This document shows, in pieces, positions 1 through 9,515 of a stretch of 64,000 nt of DNA. The DNA comes from Anaerolineae bacterium (GTDB taxonomy: Bacteria > Chloroflexota > Anaerolineae > Aggregatilineales > Phototrophicaceae). Position 1 is the stretch's first letter; each line of letters begins with the position of its first letter. The position numbers and the translations under genes were made by a program. The notes below the pieces were generated by a model, which saw only the letters and a program-made list of their open reading frames with translations, ran no database searches and was not told the DNA's origin. The stretch is taken from contig JALHQT010000001.1 in the NCBI GenBank assembly GCA_022841825.1, forward strand, positions 806,001-870,000. The letters are read 5' to 3'.

Positions 1-1
1 G

Positions 2-733
2 CTCGACCCATCGCTCGAACATCCTTTCGGCACCGATGTCATCGGGCGCGACCTGCTGGCGCGCGTCATCTATGGTGGGCAGATCTCGCTCTTCATCGGC
101 ATCACGGCGGTGATCGTGCAGATGCTGGTCGGGACGATCATTGGCGTCGCAGCAGGCTATCTCGGCGGCTGGATCGACGCAGTGCTGATGCGGCTGACCG
201 AAGCGATGCTGAGTATTCCGAGCCTCTTCCTCTCGCTCATCGCCCTGCGTATCTTCTCTGACCCAACAGAGTTTCCCGATTTCCAGTTCATGGGTCGTGC
301 CTACAGCGCCACCATGATCGTCATCATCTTCGTGATCGGGCTGACAAGCTGGATGCGCGTCGCCCGCATCGTGCGCTCAGTCGTCCTATCAGTCAAAGAG
401 CAGGAGTACGTCACCGCTGCGCACGCGATTGGCGCAGGCAGCCTGCGAACAGTACTCGTGCATATCGTGCCCAACTGCTTCGCACCGATGATTGTGTCCG
501 CAACGCTCGGTGTTGCTGCCGCCATTCTGCTGGAAGCGTATCTCGGTTTCCTGGGATTGGGCGTGCGCGCGCCTACCCCCACCTGGGGCAACATCATGGG
601 GCAGGCAAACAGTTATCTGAACGAATGGTATTTTTGGTTCTTCCCGGCGCTCTTCATCATGCTCACCACCCTGGGGATCAACTTCCTGGGCGATGGGCTG
701 CGAGATGCGTTCGATCCGAAGTCGCTACGTTAA
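2..733 (+). CDS. Dipeptide/oligopeptide ABC transporter permease (DppC/OppC type), 5' truncated by window
   Basis: Inner-membrane permease of a peptide-type ABC importer. The reading frame is open from base 2, and the residues before the first in-frame GTG (HPFGTDVIGRDLLARVIYGG) are the conserved region that precedes TM2 in DppC/OppC proteins, so the true start lies upstream of the window. The EAA-type cytoplasmic loop that contacts the ATPase is visible (EYVTAAHAIGAGSLRTV), followed by membrane segments and a typical C-terminus (LGDGLRDAFDPKSLR). A peptidase gene follows after 11 nt, suggesting a peptide uptake and breakdown operon. The substrate cannot be told from the permease alone. Confidence 0.9.
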   Translation, partial: LDPSLEHPFGTDVIGRDLLARVIYGGQISLFIGITAVIVQMLVGTIIGVAAGYLGGWIDAVLMRLTEAMLSIPSLFLSLIALRIFSDPTEFPDFQFMGRAYSATMIVIIFVIGLTSWMRVARIVRSVVLSVKEQEYVTAAHAIGAGSLRTVLVHIVPNCFAPMIVSATLGVAAAILLEAYLGFLGLGVRAPTPTWGNIMGQANSYLNEWYFWFFPALFIMLTTLGINFLGDGLRDAFDPKSLR

Positions 734-744
734 GAAGGAACATC

Positions 745-1944
745 ATGGTTGATTTCTCGATCCAGCTCGAAAAGATCGCTCAGGCAGTCGGAATCCTCCA
801 GGAACAAAACGTTGACGCCTGGATGACCTTCGTCCGCGAAACCGAACACAATGCCGATCCTGCCCTTCCGTTGGTGTCGCCCTCCAACGTAACCTGGCAC
901 ACCGCGCTGATCATCACAAAGCAGGGCTACAAAGTCGCCATAGCCGGTCGCTATGAAGTCGTCAACTTTCAGCGCATGGGCATTTGGGATGAGGTCATCT
1001 CCTACGACCAAAGCATCCAACCCGCCCTGCTTGAAGTGCTCAACCGACTGAAGCCCAGGCAGATCGCCGTCAATTACTCTGAAAGCGACACTGCGGCAGA
1101 TGGTCTATCGCACGGCATGTATCTCACTTTGCAGCGCTACCTCGCCGGGACATCGTTCGAGATGATTTCCGCCGAGGACATCCTCAACCCGCTGCGTGGG
1201 CGCAAGACCCCTGGCGAAATCGCCCGCATCCGGGCTGCGGTCGCCCTCACCGACGACATCATCAACCGCATCACTGCGTATCTGAAGCCGGGTCAGACCG
1301 AGCTGGAAATCGCAAACTTCATCCATGCGGAGTACAAAAAAGAAGGCGTCATCCCCTCGTGGGACCCTGGTCACTGCCCATCCGTCACCTGCGGACCTGA
1401 CTCCCCCGTCGGGCATGTTTCACCCTCCAGCACATTCGTCGCCAAAGCAGGGCAGCTTGTTCGCATTGACCAGGGCGTTATCCTCAACGATTACATCTCC
1501 GATATTCAGCGCGTTTGGTACCTACAGCCGCCCGGCGAGAGCGACATTCCGCAGCCGATCCTCCATGCTTTCGACTCGGTTCGTGCCGCGATCATGGCAG
1601 CCGCCGCTGTGCTCAAGCCAGGAGTCGAGGGCTGGGTCGTCGATGACGCCGCCCGCAAGACCATCGTCGCGGCAGGCTATCCGGAATACCAGCACGCCGT
1701 CGGGCACATGATTGGGCGCACCGTTCACGATGGCGCGACATTACTCGGTCCACGTTGGGAGCGCTACGGGCGAACACCATACGGTATCGTCGAAGCGGGC
1801 AACTGTTTCACACTCGAACTCGGCGTGCAGATTCCCGTTTACGGTCTCGTCAGCCTTGAGGAAGACGTCCTGGTGACCGAAACAGGCGTCGAGTGGCTGG
1901 GTCATGTTCAAACTGAAGTGATTGTCGTGCCCACTGCGTCATGA
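745..1944 (+). CDS. M24 family Xaa-Pro aminopeptidase/dipeptidase
   Basis: Cytosolic metallopeptidase of the pita-bread fold, 399 aa. The N-terminal creatinase-like domain covers about residues 1-150 and the catalytic domain the rest. The five metal ligands of the family can be matched: Asp in RIDQG, Asp in ISDIQR, His in VGHMIGR, Glu in TLELG and Glu in SLEED. The start is the ATG preceded by AAGGAA, 11 nt after the permease stop; a longer frame runs upstream but overlaps the permease. Its place behind a peptide permease fits trimming of imported Pro-containing peptides. Exact specificity (aminopeptidase P or prolidase) is not resolved. Confidence 0.88.
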   Translation: MVDFSIQLEKIAQAVGILQEQNVDAWMTFVRETEHNADPALPLVSPSNVTWHTALIITKQGYKVAIAGRYEVVNFQRMGIWDEVISYDQSIQPALLEVLNRLKPRQIAVNYSESDTAADGLSHGMYLTLQRYLAGTSFEMISAEDILNPLRGRKTPGEIARIRAAVALTDDIINRITAYLKPGQTELEIANFIHAEYKKEGVIPSWDPGHCPSVTCGPDSPVGHVSPSSTFVAKAGQLVRIDQGVILNDYISDIQRVWYLQPPGESDIPQPILHAFDSVRAAIMAAAAVLKPGVEGWVVDDAARKTIVAAGYPEYQHAVGHMIGRTVHDGATLLGPRWERYGRTPYGIVEAGNCFTLELGVQIPVYGLVSLEEDVLVTETGVEWLGHVQTEVIVVPTAS

Positions 1945-2999
1945 ATCGGATCGCGGCAATTGTATTCCTGGTCGTCTTCGGGCTGCTCGTCGCTACTCCT
2001 GCTCACGCGCAACCAGAATTTCGAAGAATTGCTGTCAAGCCGCTAGTTCCATTCGTTGTTTACCATGACGATGGCACATACAGCGGCTTCAGCATCGACC
2101 TGATCGAGGCGATTGCACTGCGCAATAACTGGCGCATCGAGTGGTATCCGCTGGAGACCGTCGCGGAGGTACTCGATGCAGTGCGCACAGGACGAGCCGA
2201 TATTGGTATCGCGGGGATTAGCATCACTGCCGAGCGCGAACAGACCCTGGATTTTTCCCAACCTATGTTTAATGCCGGGTTGCAGATCATGACCCGTGCC
2301 AGCGGCGAAAATCCCGGTATCAGCCTGCTCCGCTCGCTTGCCCAACCGCAGCTCCTCATCATCCCGCTGGTCATGGCGGTTGCCATTGTCGCAATTGGTC
2401 ACATCGTCTGGTTGGTCGAACGTAGGAATCCCGAATTTCCTAATGAGTACTTGCCCGGCATTGGCGAGGGCATGTGGTGGGCAGCCTCCAGTCTGATCGG
2501 GGCGGGCGACAAAATGCCCAAGAGTACCGTCGGACGCGCTGGCGCGCTTGTCTGGGTCATGACGGGCATCATCCTGGTATCCCTCCTCACAGCCAACCTA
2601 ACCGCAGAAAACACGATTGCGCAGCTCCAAGCCAGTATCAGTGGTATAGACGACCTGCCCGGCAAATCAATCGTCACGGTGAGTGACACCACCTCTGTCA
2701 ACTGGCTGCGAGAAAATAACCTGCGTCATCGCACCGTAGAGCGGATCGAGGAAGCCTACAACCTTCTCGAAAGCGGCGAAGTCGATGCAATTGTCTTTGA
2801 TTCGCCCGTACTGCTTCATTACGCGAATGCTGAAGGTAGAGGGACGGTGACACTGGCGGGCAACGTGTTCGCCCGCCAGGATTACGGCATCGCACTGCCC
2901 ACCGGGAGCGCAGACCGTGAGGCAATCGACCGCGTGCTGCTCGCCATGCTGGAAGACGGCACATATGACAGTCTGTATGATCGCTGGTTCGGAGGATAG
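1941..2999 (+). CDS. Prokaryotic ionotropic glutamate receptor-like channel (GluR0 type)
   Basis: Exported/membrane protein of 352 aa. A signal peptide ends near residue 23 (PAHAQ). Residues 25-120 form the first lobe of a family-3 solute-binding domain, including the ITAEREQTLDFS ligand motif. Two hydrophobic helices (about 137-158 and 199-221) flank a re-entrant pore-type segment (about 172-195, SLIGAGDKMPKS), and residues 230-350 form the second lobe. This S1-TM1-P-TM2-S2 order is that of bacterial GluR0-like receptors, not of an ordinary binding protein. The usual potassium filter TVGYG appears altered to LIGAG. Its ATG overlaps the M24 stop by 4 nt, so translation is probably coupled. 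Ligand (amino acid?) and ion selectivity are unknown. Confidence 0.8.
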   Translation: MNRIAAIVFLVVFGLLVATPAHAQPEFRRIAVKPLVPFVVYHDDGTYSGFSIDLIEAIALRNNWRIEWYPLETVAEVLDAVRTGRADIGIAGISITAEREQTLDFSQPMFNAGLQIMTRASGENPGISLLRSLAQPQLLIIPLVMAVAIVAIGHIVWLVERRNPEFPNEYLPGIGEGMWWAASSLIGAGDKMPKSTVGRAGALVWVMTGIILVSLLTANLTAENTIAQLQASISGIDDLPGKSIVTVSDTTSVNWLRENNLRHRTVERIEEAYNLLESGEVDAIVFDSPVLLHYANAEGRGTVTLAGNVFARQDYGIALPTGSADREAIDRVLLAMLEDGTYDSLYDRWFGG

Positions 3000-3091
3000 A
3001 GCACTTCTCCGCCATAAGTCTGATTTTCCATAGGTGCTCATCAGGCAACATAGGAAGCAACGCGCTACTTCAGACCAGGAGAAGGATAACT

Positions 3092-3730
3092 ATGCCTATC
3101 AGACTCGTGATCGTTGACGATCATGCTGTGGTTCGCCAGGGCTTACGCATGTATCTTGGCATGGATGACGATTTCGAGATTATTGGCGAGGGCAGCAATG
3201 GCGAGCAGGCTATCCAGCTTGTAGAGGAGCTGCAACCGGACGTCGTGCTGATGGACTTGCTCATGCCCGCGATGGATGGGGTCACAGCCATCGGAATCAT
3301 CAAGAAGAAACATCCGGAGATTGAAATCATTGCGCTGACCAGTGTGCTGGAAGACAACGCAGTCGTCGGTGCCATTCGTGCGGGCGCGATCGGCTATCTG
3401 CTCAAAGACACCGACATGCCGGAACTCGTCACTGCCATCAAAGCCGCCGCCGAAGGTCAAGTGCAGCTTTCTCCAAAAGCTGCCGCGCGGCTCATGCGCG
3501 AAATCCGCGCCCCAGAGTCCCCGGAGAAGCTGACCGAGCGCGAAGTCGATGTGCTCAGACTGCTGGCGCAGGGAAAGGCGAACAAGGAAATCGCCTACAT
3601 GCTTGGCATCGGTGCAAAGACCGTCAAGTCACACGTCAGCAGCATTCTTGCAAAGCTGGGGGTTGCCAGCCGCACCCAGGCGGCACTCTACGCAGCCAGC
3701 ATCGGCTTGGTCGAACTGGGGGGCGAATAG
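3092..3730 (+). CDS. NarL/LuxR-family response regulator
   Basis: Two-component regulator, 212 aa. Receiver domain at about residues 1-120, with acidic pocket DD at 9-10, phospho-acceptor Asp55 (LMDLLMP), and the Thr (ALTS) and Lys (LLKDT) switch residues. LuxR-type helix-turn-helix at about 148-205 (LTEREVDVLRLLAQG, KTVKSHVSSILAKL). A strong AGGAGAAGGA precedes the ATG. The probable partner is the HisKA_3 kinase encoded convergently at 4408-8790, because NarL-type regulators pair with that kinase class; this pairing is inferred from proximity and family. Confidence 0.92.
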   Translation: MPIRLVIVDDHAVVRQGLRMYLGMDDDFEIIGEGSNGEQAIQLVEELQPDVVLMDLLMPAMDGVTAIGIIKKKHPEIEIIALTSVLEDNAVVGAIRAGAIGYLLKDTDMPELVTAIKAAAEGQVQLSPKAAARLMREIRAPESPEKLTEREVDVLRLLAQGKANKEIAYMLGIGAKTVKSHVSSILAKLGVASRTQAALYAASIGLVELGGE

Positions 3731-3735
3731 CCATC

Positions 3736-3765
3736 AGCAGAACGAACCTGCAACCTCGTTCTGCT
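3736..3765. terminator. Convergent hairpin terminator candidate
   Basis: Perfect 10-bp inverted repeat (AGCAGAACGA / TCGTTCTGCT) with a 10-nt loop. It lies between the stops of the response regulator (+) and the OsmC gene (-) and just touches the OsmC stop codon. There is no clear T-run on either side. Confidence 0.55.
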
Positions 3766-4292
3766 CAATCGCCCTCGATCACGATCTCGACAGTCGTTGC
3801 GCAGCTTAACAGGCGGCAGACGCTGCTCTGGACGCGGACAGCCTCCGCCAAACGGCGCGCCTGCTCCGCGTTTGGACCGGCAAACGCAAGGGTCAAACGA
3901 ACTGCAGCGCCCAACGAACTCTTGAGGAGAATCCGAGGCATCGGTCGTGTTGCATCCGGATCGTCGCCCTTGTAGATGGCAGGAATCGGAATGCCCGCTG
4001 TTGGTGTCGGCGCAGCGAACCCCCCTTCCGCTGCTTCAATCCAACCAAGACTGGCTGTCAGGGCGTACAGGGGTATCTGCGCAGCCTCGGCTTCTGCCTG
4101 GCAGATGAACGTCGCGTCTGTGCCAAGCGCCGCCAACAGCAAATCGGCTGGGCGCGTGCGCTCACCCGTTGTGCTGTTGATCGAATCTGCGCCCACGATC
4201 AGATGCTGGTCACGATAGCTGACGATTGCCTGCGCCTTGTGCCCAAACGGGCGCGCAATGACGAGTTTCTCCTGATTGACGGTTGTCATCAT
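3765..4292 (-). CDS. OsmC family protein
   Basis: Predicted cytosolic OsmC/Ohr-fold protein of about 175 aa, a family of thiol-dependent hydroperoxide reductases and related proteins. The frame holds the family core: a short beta-rich N-terminus, the central helix after PADLLLAALGTDATFICQ, and a C-terminal SSVCRLLSCATTVEIVI strand. Cysteines occur in the central helix and in SVCRLLSC, but the spacing differs from the canonical pair, so peroxidase activity is not assured. The frame can extend to a TTG at 4310; I chose the first ATG (MMTTV). It sits convergently between a regulator and its likely kinase. Confidence 0.75.
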   Translation of the reverse strand: MMTTVNQEKLVIARPFGHKAQAIVSYRDQHLIVGADSINSTTGERTRPADLLLAALGTDATFICQAEAEAAQIPLYALTASLGWIEAAEGGFAAPTPTAGIPIPAIYKGDDPDATRPMPRILLKSSLGAAVRLTLAFAGPNAEQARRLAEAVRVQSSVCRLLSCATTVEIVIEGD

Positions 4293-4407
4293 GATCCAGT
4301 CCCACTGCAAGCTTTAGTTCCATGAGTCCATTGTCGCACAATAAATTCGCGCAATCTTCACCCCGACGGGCGAACGCGGCATTAGTCCTTTGGCGGAGAC
4401 GTGCAGG

Positions 4408-7400
4408 TCAATGTACTGGCAGGCGCGCGCTGATGCGCGCACCCGAACCCGGCGTGCTGTAAATCTCCAGGCTCCCGCCAAGATTAATGACCCGTTCGCG
4501 CATACTTTGCAGTCCGAGATGACCCGGAAAGTCGCGCCCTGTGTCGAACCCACGTCCGTTGTCGATGACCTCCAAAGCAAGCATATCGCCGTCTTGTGCC
4601 ATGCGAAGAACCACCCGCGTCGCCTGTGCATGCTTGATCACGTTATGGAGTGCCTCGCGCGCTATCCGGTACAGGCTCTCCTTATCAGGCAGCGACAGAC
4701 TCGGCTCATCACACAGTTCGAGCTGAACCTGGATGTTATGCCGCGCCTGAAGTGAAGCGCCCTGCTTCGCCAGTGCCGTGATCAGCCCCTCATTTTCCAG
4801 CGTTTCAGGGCGCAGCTCAAAGATCAGCGCGCGCATTTCGGTCAACCCCGCCTGTGCAAGAGACAGCACATAGTCCAGCGGCTGGCGTACCAGCGCAGGG
4901 TCTTTGTCGAGCATCGCACGCGCCGTCTGCGCCCCTAACCCGATCCCGTAAAGTGCCTGTGAGACGCTGTCGTGCAGCTCGCGTGCCAGGCGCGTCCGTT
5001 CCTCCAGCGCTGCCAGCTCCTGCGCCTGGCGATACGACCGCACGTTCTGAACAGCAACCGCGATCAAGTCCGCAAGCGTGGACATCACCCGCAGATGCGA
5101 CTCACCGAGCTGGACGCCTGTTGGCGCCTGAACATTGAGGACGCCGATCAAGCGCTCGCGTACCACCATTGGCACCGCGAGTTCACTCGATAGGGCAGCG
5201 ACTGACACCTTACCGTCATGCACCGTCGATACCAGGTGTTCATCGCGTGTTTGCGTATGGATAATGCCTTTGCGTTCTCGTGCTGCCGAAGCCACCAGAG
5301 TATCTGCGAACAACGAGATTGCTTCCTCCTGAGAAGCATCATCCAACGCCGTTCGATGCAGCGTGTCGCGTTCATCCAGCAGATAAAGCCGCACGCCGTT
5401 GGGTGCGAATCGTTCGGTGGTAAGGCGAGCGAATTCGTTGAGCAGGCGGCTTTCGTCAAACAGGCTCACCGCTGCGGCGCTCACCTGCGCCACTGTGGTC
5501 AAATCATTCACGCGCTGTTCCGTCTCCAGGCGCGCCTGTTCCTCCGCAAGATAAGAACGGCGCGCACTCACGACCGAGGTCAGTACCGGCATGAGTGCCT
5601 GAAGAAGCGCGCGAAGCTCCTCGGAAAAGGTATTTGGCTCACGCCAGCCAAATTGGATATTGCCATGCCATCGTCCACTGCTCCAAAGCGGTATCGCAAT
5701 GACCGAGAGCCATCCATAAGAATGCGCATGTTCAAGCGTTTCCTGATACTCGTTGCGTGAATCCGTCAGGTAATTCTCCAAATAGATGATATCCGACGGC
5801 TCTTTTGCGAGGATTCGCAGCGTGGGAAAATCCTCGACGCGGAAGACAACGTCCATCCACGCATCGCGCGGAGCGTAGCTGCCATCAGGAAGATTTGTTG
5901 CCTGCATCTGAAACCCAGCAAGCTGCCCATCTTTCCCAAACACCGCATAGTGAACGGATGAGTAGGACCCCTTCGGCAGGCAGGGCAGGATCGCCAACGC
6001 ATCCAGGATCTCGTTTTCATCGCGTGCCTGCGCCAATGCAACCGTAACACTCGCCATGATTTCCGCACGCTTCCTTGCGGCTTCCGTCTCAAGCTGCGAC
6101 CGGATGCGCTCAACCGCTGCCTGCACCAGTTCGCCGATTCCCAGCGCGACCCGCTTGGCACGCGCGTCAAACTTGCGCGGTTTCGAGTACCGGAAGCTCA
6201 GGGACCCAAGCCATCGACTGCCTTGCTGCAGGGTGACCACCATGGTCGCGCGCACACGAATGCGCTTATAGGTTTCACGGACTGCCCCATCGGCGCGCGG
6301 ATCATGATTGATGTCTTCAATGCACCACGGGCGAGGTTGTTGTTTGACCTGATCGTAATATGACTTCAACGCCGCCTTTGAAATCGGCGCAGCGTCGTCA
6401 GCATCTGTTGTCAGGACTGCCCCGCGTACCGCACCTGCAACAATCTGATACTGGTTGGCACGGTCATAGTCCAGGTAATCCCACAACGTGATATAGACGC
6501 CTTCGACATCCTGAGCAATACGCACAACGGCATCCGCGATCTCCTGGTAGCTGGTCGCAGCATTGATCTCCTGTGCCAGTCGATAGAGCAGCGACGCCTC
6601 CTCACGATCTCGCTCTGAACGTTGGCGCGCGTCCTCGGATTCATCGAGCGAGTGAATACGTTGTACTGCCGCCTGCACCAAATCGCCTATCCCCGCCATC
6701 CGGCGTCTTTCCGCGTCGCTGAAGGTGCGCGACTGTGCATAACGAAAGCCAAAACCGCCCAGATAATCGTTGCTATCTTCTGGATTGAACGACACCCCTA
6801 GGAACGCCCGCATATCGAGCAGATCGGTAAAGCTGCTGCGCGAGATGGCGTCGACGCTCGGATCGGTCTCAACATCTTCGATTGCCCACAGCCGCCGTCC
6901 GCGAAGGGCATCCACGATTGGGAAAGCACTTAGCGGCATAGTGTGCGACGAAAGGTAGTACTCGCCGCTCCCTTCGGATGAAAGCTGTGTCATGTATAAC
7001 TCGCTGGCATAGGCGTCAAACGAGTCCGGGACAGCAAGGAAGACACTGTCGAAGTCCTTCTGAAGCTCGGCGACGAGCACGACCACTTGTTCATAGCTCA
7101 TGGCAGAGTTAAACGACTCCGCCAGCCGATAAAGAAACTCCGCCTCCTCACGATTCTCCTCGGTGGTGCGCCGGGCAGCCTCCGATTCGATCTGCGCCTG
7201 AATACGCTCGACCGCAGCCAGCATCATTTCGACGAACCCTGTCAACAGCCTGCGATCGCGGGCACTGAACGGACGCGGGGCTGAATAATAGAACGAAATC
7301 GAACCGACGATGCGGTCACTGCGACGCAGCATGGCGGACATGAACGCGCCCAGATTGATCGACTTGTAAACCTCGTGCAATTCGTCAGACAGCCGCTCGT

Positions 7401-8790
7401 CCGTGTGAGCGTTTTCAATAATGATTTGATCGTCTATCAAGACATGCTCTAGCAGCCGCACATACTCTTTGGGAAAGCGCGACTCATTCATTGCAGGAAT
7501 AGACGGTCGATTGACGGTCGCCGCCGCGACATCCATGTAAGTCGCCGTAACATAGTCGAAGTTTTCCCAGAGCTGTATCTGGATCACGTCACAGTCCTGA
7601 TAGATCGCAGCGACAGCATCCGTGATCTCCTGATAGGTCGTCGCGGCGTTGATGGACTTTGCGAGTTGGTACAGCAGCGCCGACTCCTGGCTCGCTTCCT
7701 GCGTAGCAGCGTATGCACGCCGAGAAGCCAGGATCGAAGACAGGGTTGGCAGAATCCGGTGGTAGACCTCGGCTTCCTCATCGCTGAAGGAGTGTTGTTC
7801 GGTCCAATTGACGCCGATCAACGCCTGCCACTGCCCCGCGCTCCGCAAAGGGAGCATGACCCCTGTCTTGAACCCCCATGACCGAACGATCTCTCGCGCA
7901 CGGTCTTCCAGCCGATGATCCGAGGTGAAATCTTCAAAGAATGTCGGCGCATCAAAGCCGGTCGTGGGATCAATCGTCGCTTTCAGAAAGCTCTGAAATG
8001 CCCCGCTGATTGGGAATCGCTGACCCATCAAGTCTCGCACACGGCTTTCGCCAACCAGGCTGGTGAAATGCGCACTCGCGGGATTCGACTGGGCATCGAC
8101 ATCGATCCACAGGATCATCAGCGCATCCGCCTGATGGCGGTTCGAGAAGCGTTGAAGCGCCTCAAGGAGTTCGCGGTCCGATTGTGCCTGCGACAATGCC
8201 GCATTGATTACGCCGATCAACTCCTCACGCTGGGCGCGTTTCCGGTTCTCCTGGAGCAGGCGAACAGCATTGATCACGGGCGCTGCGTGCTTCATGATCA
8301 GCTCGAACACCTTGCGATCTTGCGGGCTGAATTCATGCGCTTCTGCCCAGCGGAACATCAAAGCACTGACCCAGCGTCCCCCGCTGCGCAGCGGCAAGAA
8401 GGCGAGCGCGTGAATGCCTGCTGCCAGATAAAAGTCGTTGCGCGTACACTCATCGATCAACTGCGATGTCGCCATCTCTTCGATCACCGTGGGATGCGTT
8501 GGGTTTTCGAACCACGCTCCAGACGCCTCCCAGAAATGGTCAAGCGGGACACGTTTGCCAATATCGGGATACTTTGGTGCTGGCTGCCCTTCGTCTAACC
8601 AGCGCGCTGCCACCTCCTGCCAGGTCGGCGTATCCCCTGATGCATTGTCAATCCAAACCAGCGTTCCGCCACATGCGCCCTGCGCGCGGGCGTACTGGCT
8701 GACGATATCCAGGTACTCGGCGGGTGAAGTCACACCAGACAGATCATTCAGTAGCCGATAGACGAATTCCTGCTCCTGCTGCTGATTCAT
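4408..8790 (-). CDS. Seven-GAF sensor histidine kinase (HisKA_3/NarX class)
   Basis: Very large soluble kinase, 1460 aa, with no membrane segment or signal peptide. Seven GAF-like units follow one another (about 7-185, 190-370, 373-545, 555-735, 740-915, 920-1095, 1100-1262). Units 3-5 start with near-identical linkers (LYQLAKSINAATTYQEI, LYRLAESFNSAMSYEQV, LYRLAQEINAATSYQEI), pointing to internal duplication. The dimerisation helix carries phospho-acceptor His1273 (ARELHDSVSQ), and the ATPase domain shows an N box (NVIKHAQ) and G boxes (DNGRGFD, HLGLQSM). The cognate regulator is probably the LuxR-type gene at 3092-3730. Signals are unknown; arrays of this kind may sense several small molecules or redox states. 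Confidence 0.9.
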   Translation of the reverse strand: MNQQQEQEFVYRLLNDLSGVTSPAEYLDIVSQYARAQGACGGTLVWIDNASGDTPTWQEVAARWLDEGQPAPKYPDIGKRVPLDHFWEASGAWFENPTHPTVIEEMATSQLIDECTRNDFYLAAGIHALAFLPLRSGGRWVSALMFRWAEAHEFSPQDRKVFELIMKHAAPVINAVRLLQENRKRAQREELIGVINAALSQAQSDRELLEALQRFSNRHQADALMILWIDVDAQSNPASAHFTSLVGESRVRDLMGQRFPISGAFQSFLKATIDPTTGFDAPTFFEDFTSDHRLEDRAREIVRSWGFKTGVMLPLRSAGQWQALIGVNWTEQHSFSDEEAEVYHRILPTLSSILASRRAYAATQEASQESALLYQLAKSINAATTYQEITDAVAAIYQDCDVIQIQLWENFDYVTATYMDVAAATVNRPSIPAMNESRFPKEYVRLLEHVLIDDQIIIENAHTDERLSDELHEVYKSINLGAFMSAMLRRSDRIVGSISFYYSAPRPFSARDRRLLTGFVEMMLAAVERIQAQIESEAARRTTEENREEAEFLYRLAESFNSAMSYEQVVVLVAELQKDFDSVFLAVPDSFDAYASELYMTQLSSEGSGEYYLSSHTMPLSAFPIVDALRGRRLWAIEDVETDPSVDAISRSSFTDLLDMRAFLGVSFNPEDSNDYLGGFGFRYAQSRTFSDAERRRMAGIGDLVQAAVQRIHSLDESEDARQRSERDREEASLLYRLAQEINAATSYQEIADAVVRIAQDVEGVYITLWDYLDYDRANQYQIVAGAVRGAVLTTDADDAAPISKAALKSYYDQVKQQPRPWCIEDINHDPRADGAVRETYKRIRVRATMVVTLQQGSRWLGSLSFRYSKPRKFDARAKRVALGIGELVQAAVERIRSQLETEAARKRAEIMASVTVALAQARDENEILDALAILPCLPKGSYSSVHYAVFGKDGQLAGFQMQATNLPDGSYAPRDAWMDVVFRVEDFPTLRILAKEPSDIIYLENYLTDSRNEYQETLEHAHSYGWLSVIAIPLWSSGRWHGNIQFGWREPNTFSEELRALLQALMPVLTSVVSARRSYLAEEQARLETEQRVNDLTTVAQVSAAAVSLFDESRLLNEFARLTTERFAPNGVRLYLLDERDTLHRTALDDASQEEAISLFADTLVASAARERKGIIHTQTRDEHLVSTVHDGKVSVAALSSELAVPMVVRERLIGVLNVQAPTGVQLGESHLRVMSTLADLIAVAVQNVRSYRQAQELAALEERTRLARELHDSVSQALYGIGLGAQTARAMLDKDPALVRQPLDYVLSLAQAGLTEMRALIFELRPETLENEGLITALAKQGASLQARHNIQVQLELCDEPSLSLPDKESLYRIAREALHNVIKHAQATRVVLRMAQDGDMLALEVIDNGRGFDTGRDFPGHLGLQSMRERVINLGGSLEIYSTPGSGARISARLPVH

Positions 8791-8998
8791 AGCCTGCGAT
8801 CCTCAGAACATTGTGACGGCTGACGAGCAAAACGCTCCCGGACGCGCTGCAAAGAATATACCGGATCGACGCCAATTCTGGACTGTTCAATCTATTCACT
8901 ACCCCGGTATTAAAGCGAAACACCCATCCACGGACGCCGTGCGATGGGGGGAGAACGTATCAGTCTTTTGGCGGATAGACACGAACTGTCGCTCAGCC

Positions 8999-9475
8999 CT
9001 ATACCCCTGGCGGCAGCACCGTCGAGGTCGGAGTTGCAGTGACGATAATGACCTGCGGTGTCCATGTCGGCGGTGCGACCGTTCGCGTCGCCGTCGGCGG
9101 CAGCGTGGGAACACGCAGCACCTGCCCCACTTGAATCAGATCTGCATTCGTCAGACAGTTCGCCAGCGCCAATGCTGTCGCGGTAGTCCCCGCTCGCTGT
9201 GCAATCACATTGAGCGTATCGCCCGACTGCACGAGATAGGACTGCCAATCGGAGCGCGGATAGCACGTCGTCCCACCGCTAACTCGCGGGGTCGCAGTCG
9301 GGATTGCGGTGTTGGTCGCCGCCGGAGTGCTTGACGCTGGCAAGATATAGGTCGGTGACGACACCTGTAGCGTCGGCGGAAACGTTGGCGCTAATGTAGG
9401 CGCGCTCGCCGAAAGCTGGCAGGCGGCTGTGGCTGCTGCGAGCAGAAGCCCGGCAGCAATTGTTCTCATCTTCAT
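8999..9475 (-). CDS. LysM-domain lipoprotein with Thr/Pro stalk
   Basis: Small exported protein of 158 aa. The N-terminus (MKMRTIAAGLLLAAATAAC) is a lipoprotein signal with the lipobox Cys at residue 19. A Ser/Thr/Pro-rich spacer leads to one LysM module at about 78-123 (SYLVQSGDTLNVIAQRAG, LIQVGQVLRVP), and a second Thr/Pro-rich tail follows. LysM binds N-acetylglucosamine-containing glycans, usually peptidoglycan. GAGGG precedes the ATG. It is followed by the large GAF kinase after about 200 nt on the same strand. Confidence 0.85.
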   Translation of the reverse strand: MKMRTIAAGLLLAAATAACQLSASAPTLAPTFPPTLQVSSPTYILPASSTPAATNTAIPTATPRVSGGTTCYPRSDWQSYLVQSGDTLNVIAQRAGTTATALALANCLTNADLIQVGQVLRVPTLPPTATRTVAPPTWTPQVIIVTATPTSTVLPPGV

Positions 9476-9515
9476 GTTCGTACCCTCGCTGCTTCGCAGC
9501 CGATCCTTTCGTCAC

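Noticed and set aside
625-744. Upstream extension of the M24 peptidase frame
   Set aside because: It overlaps the permease gene by more than 100 nt, while the ATG at 745 has a clear AAGGAA and matches the family N-terminus.
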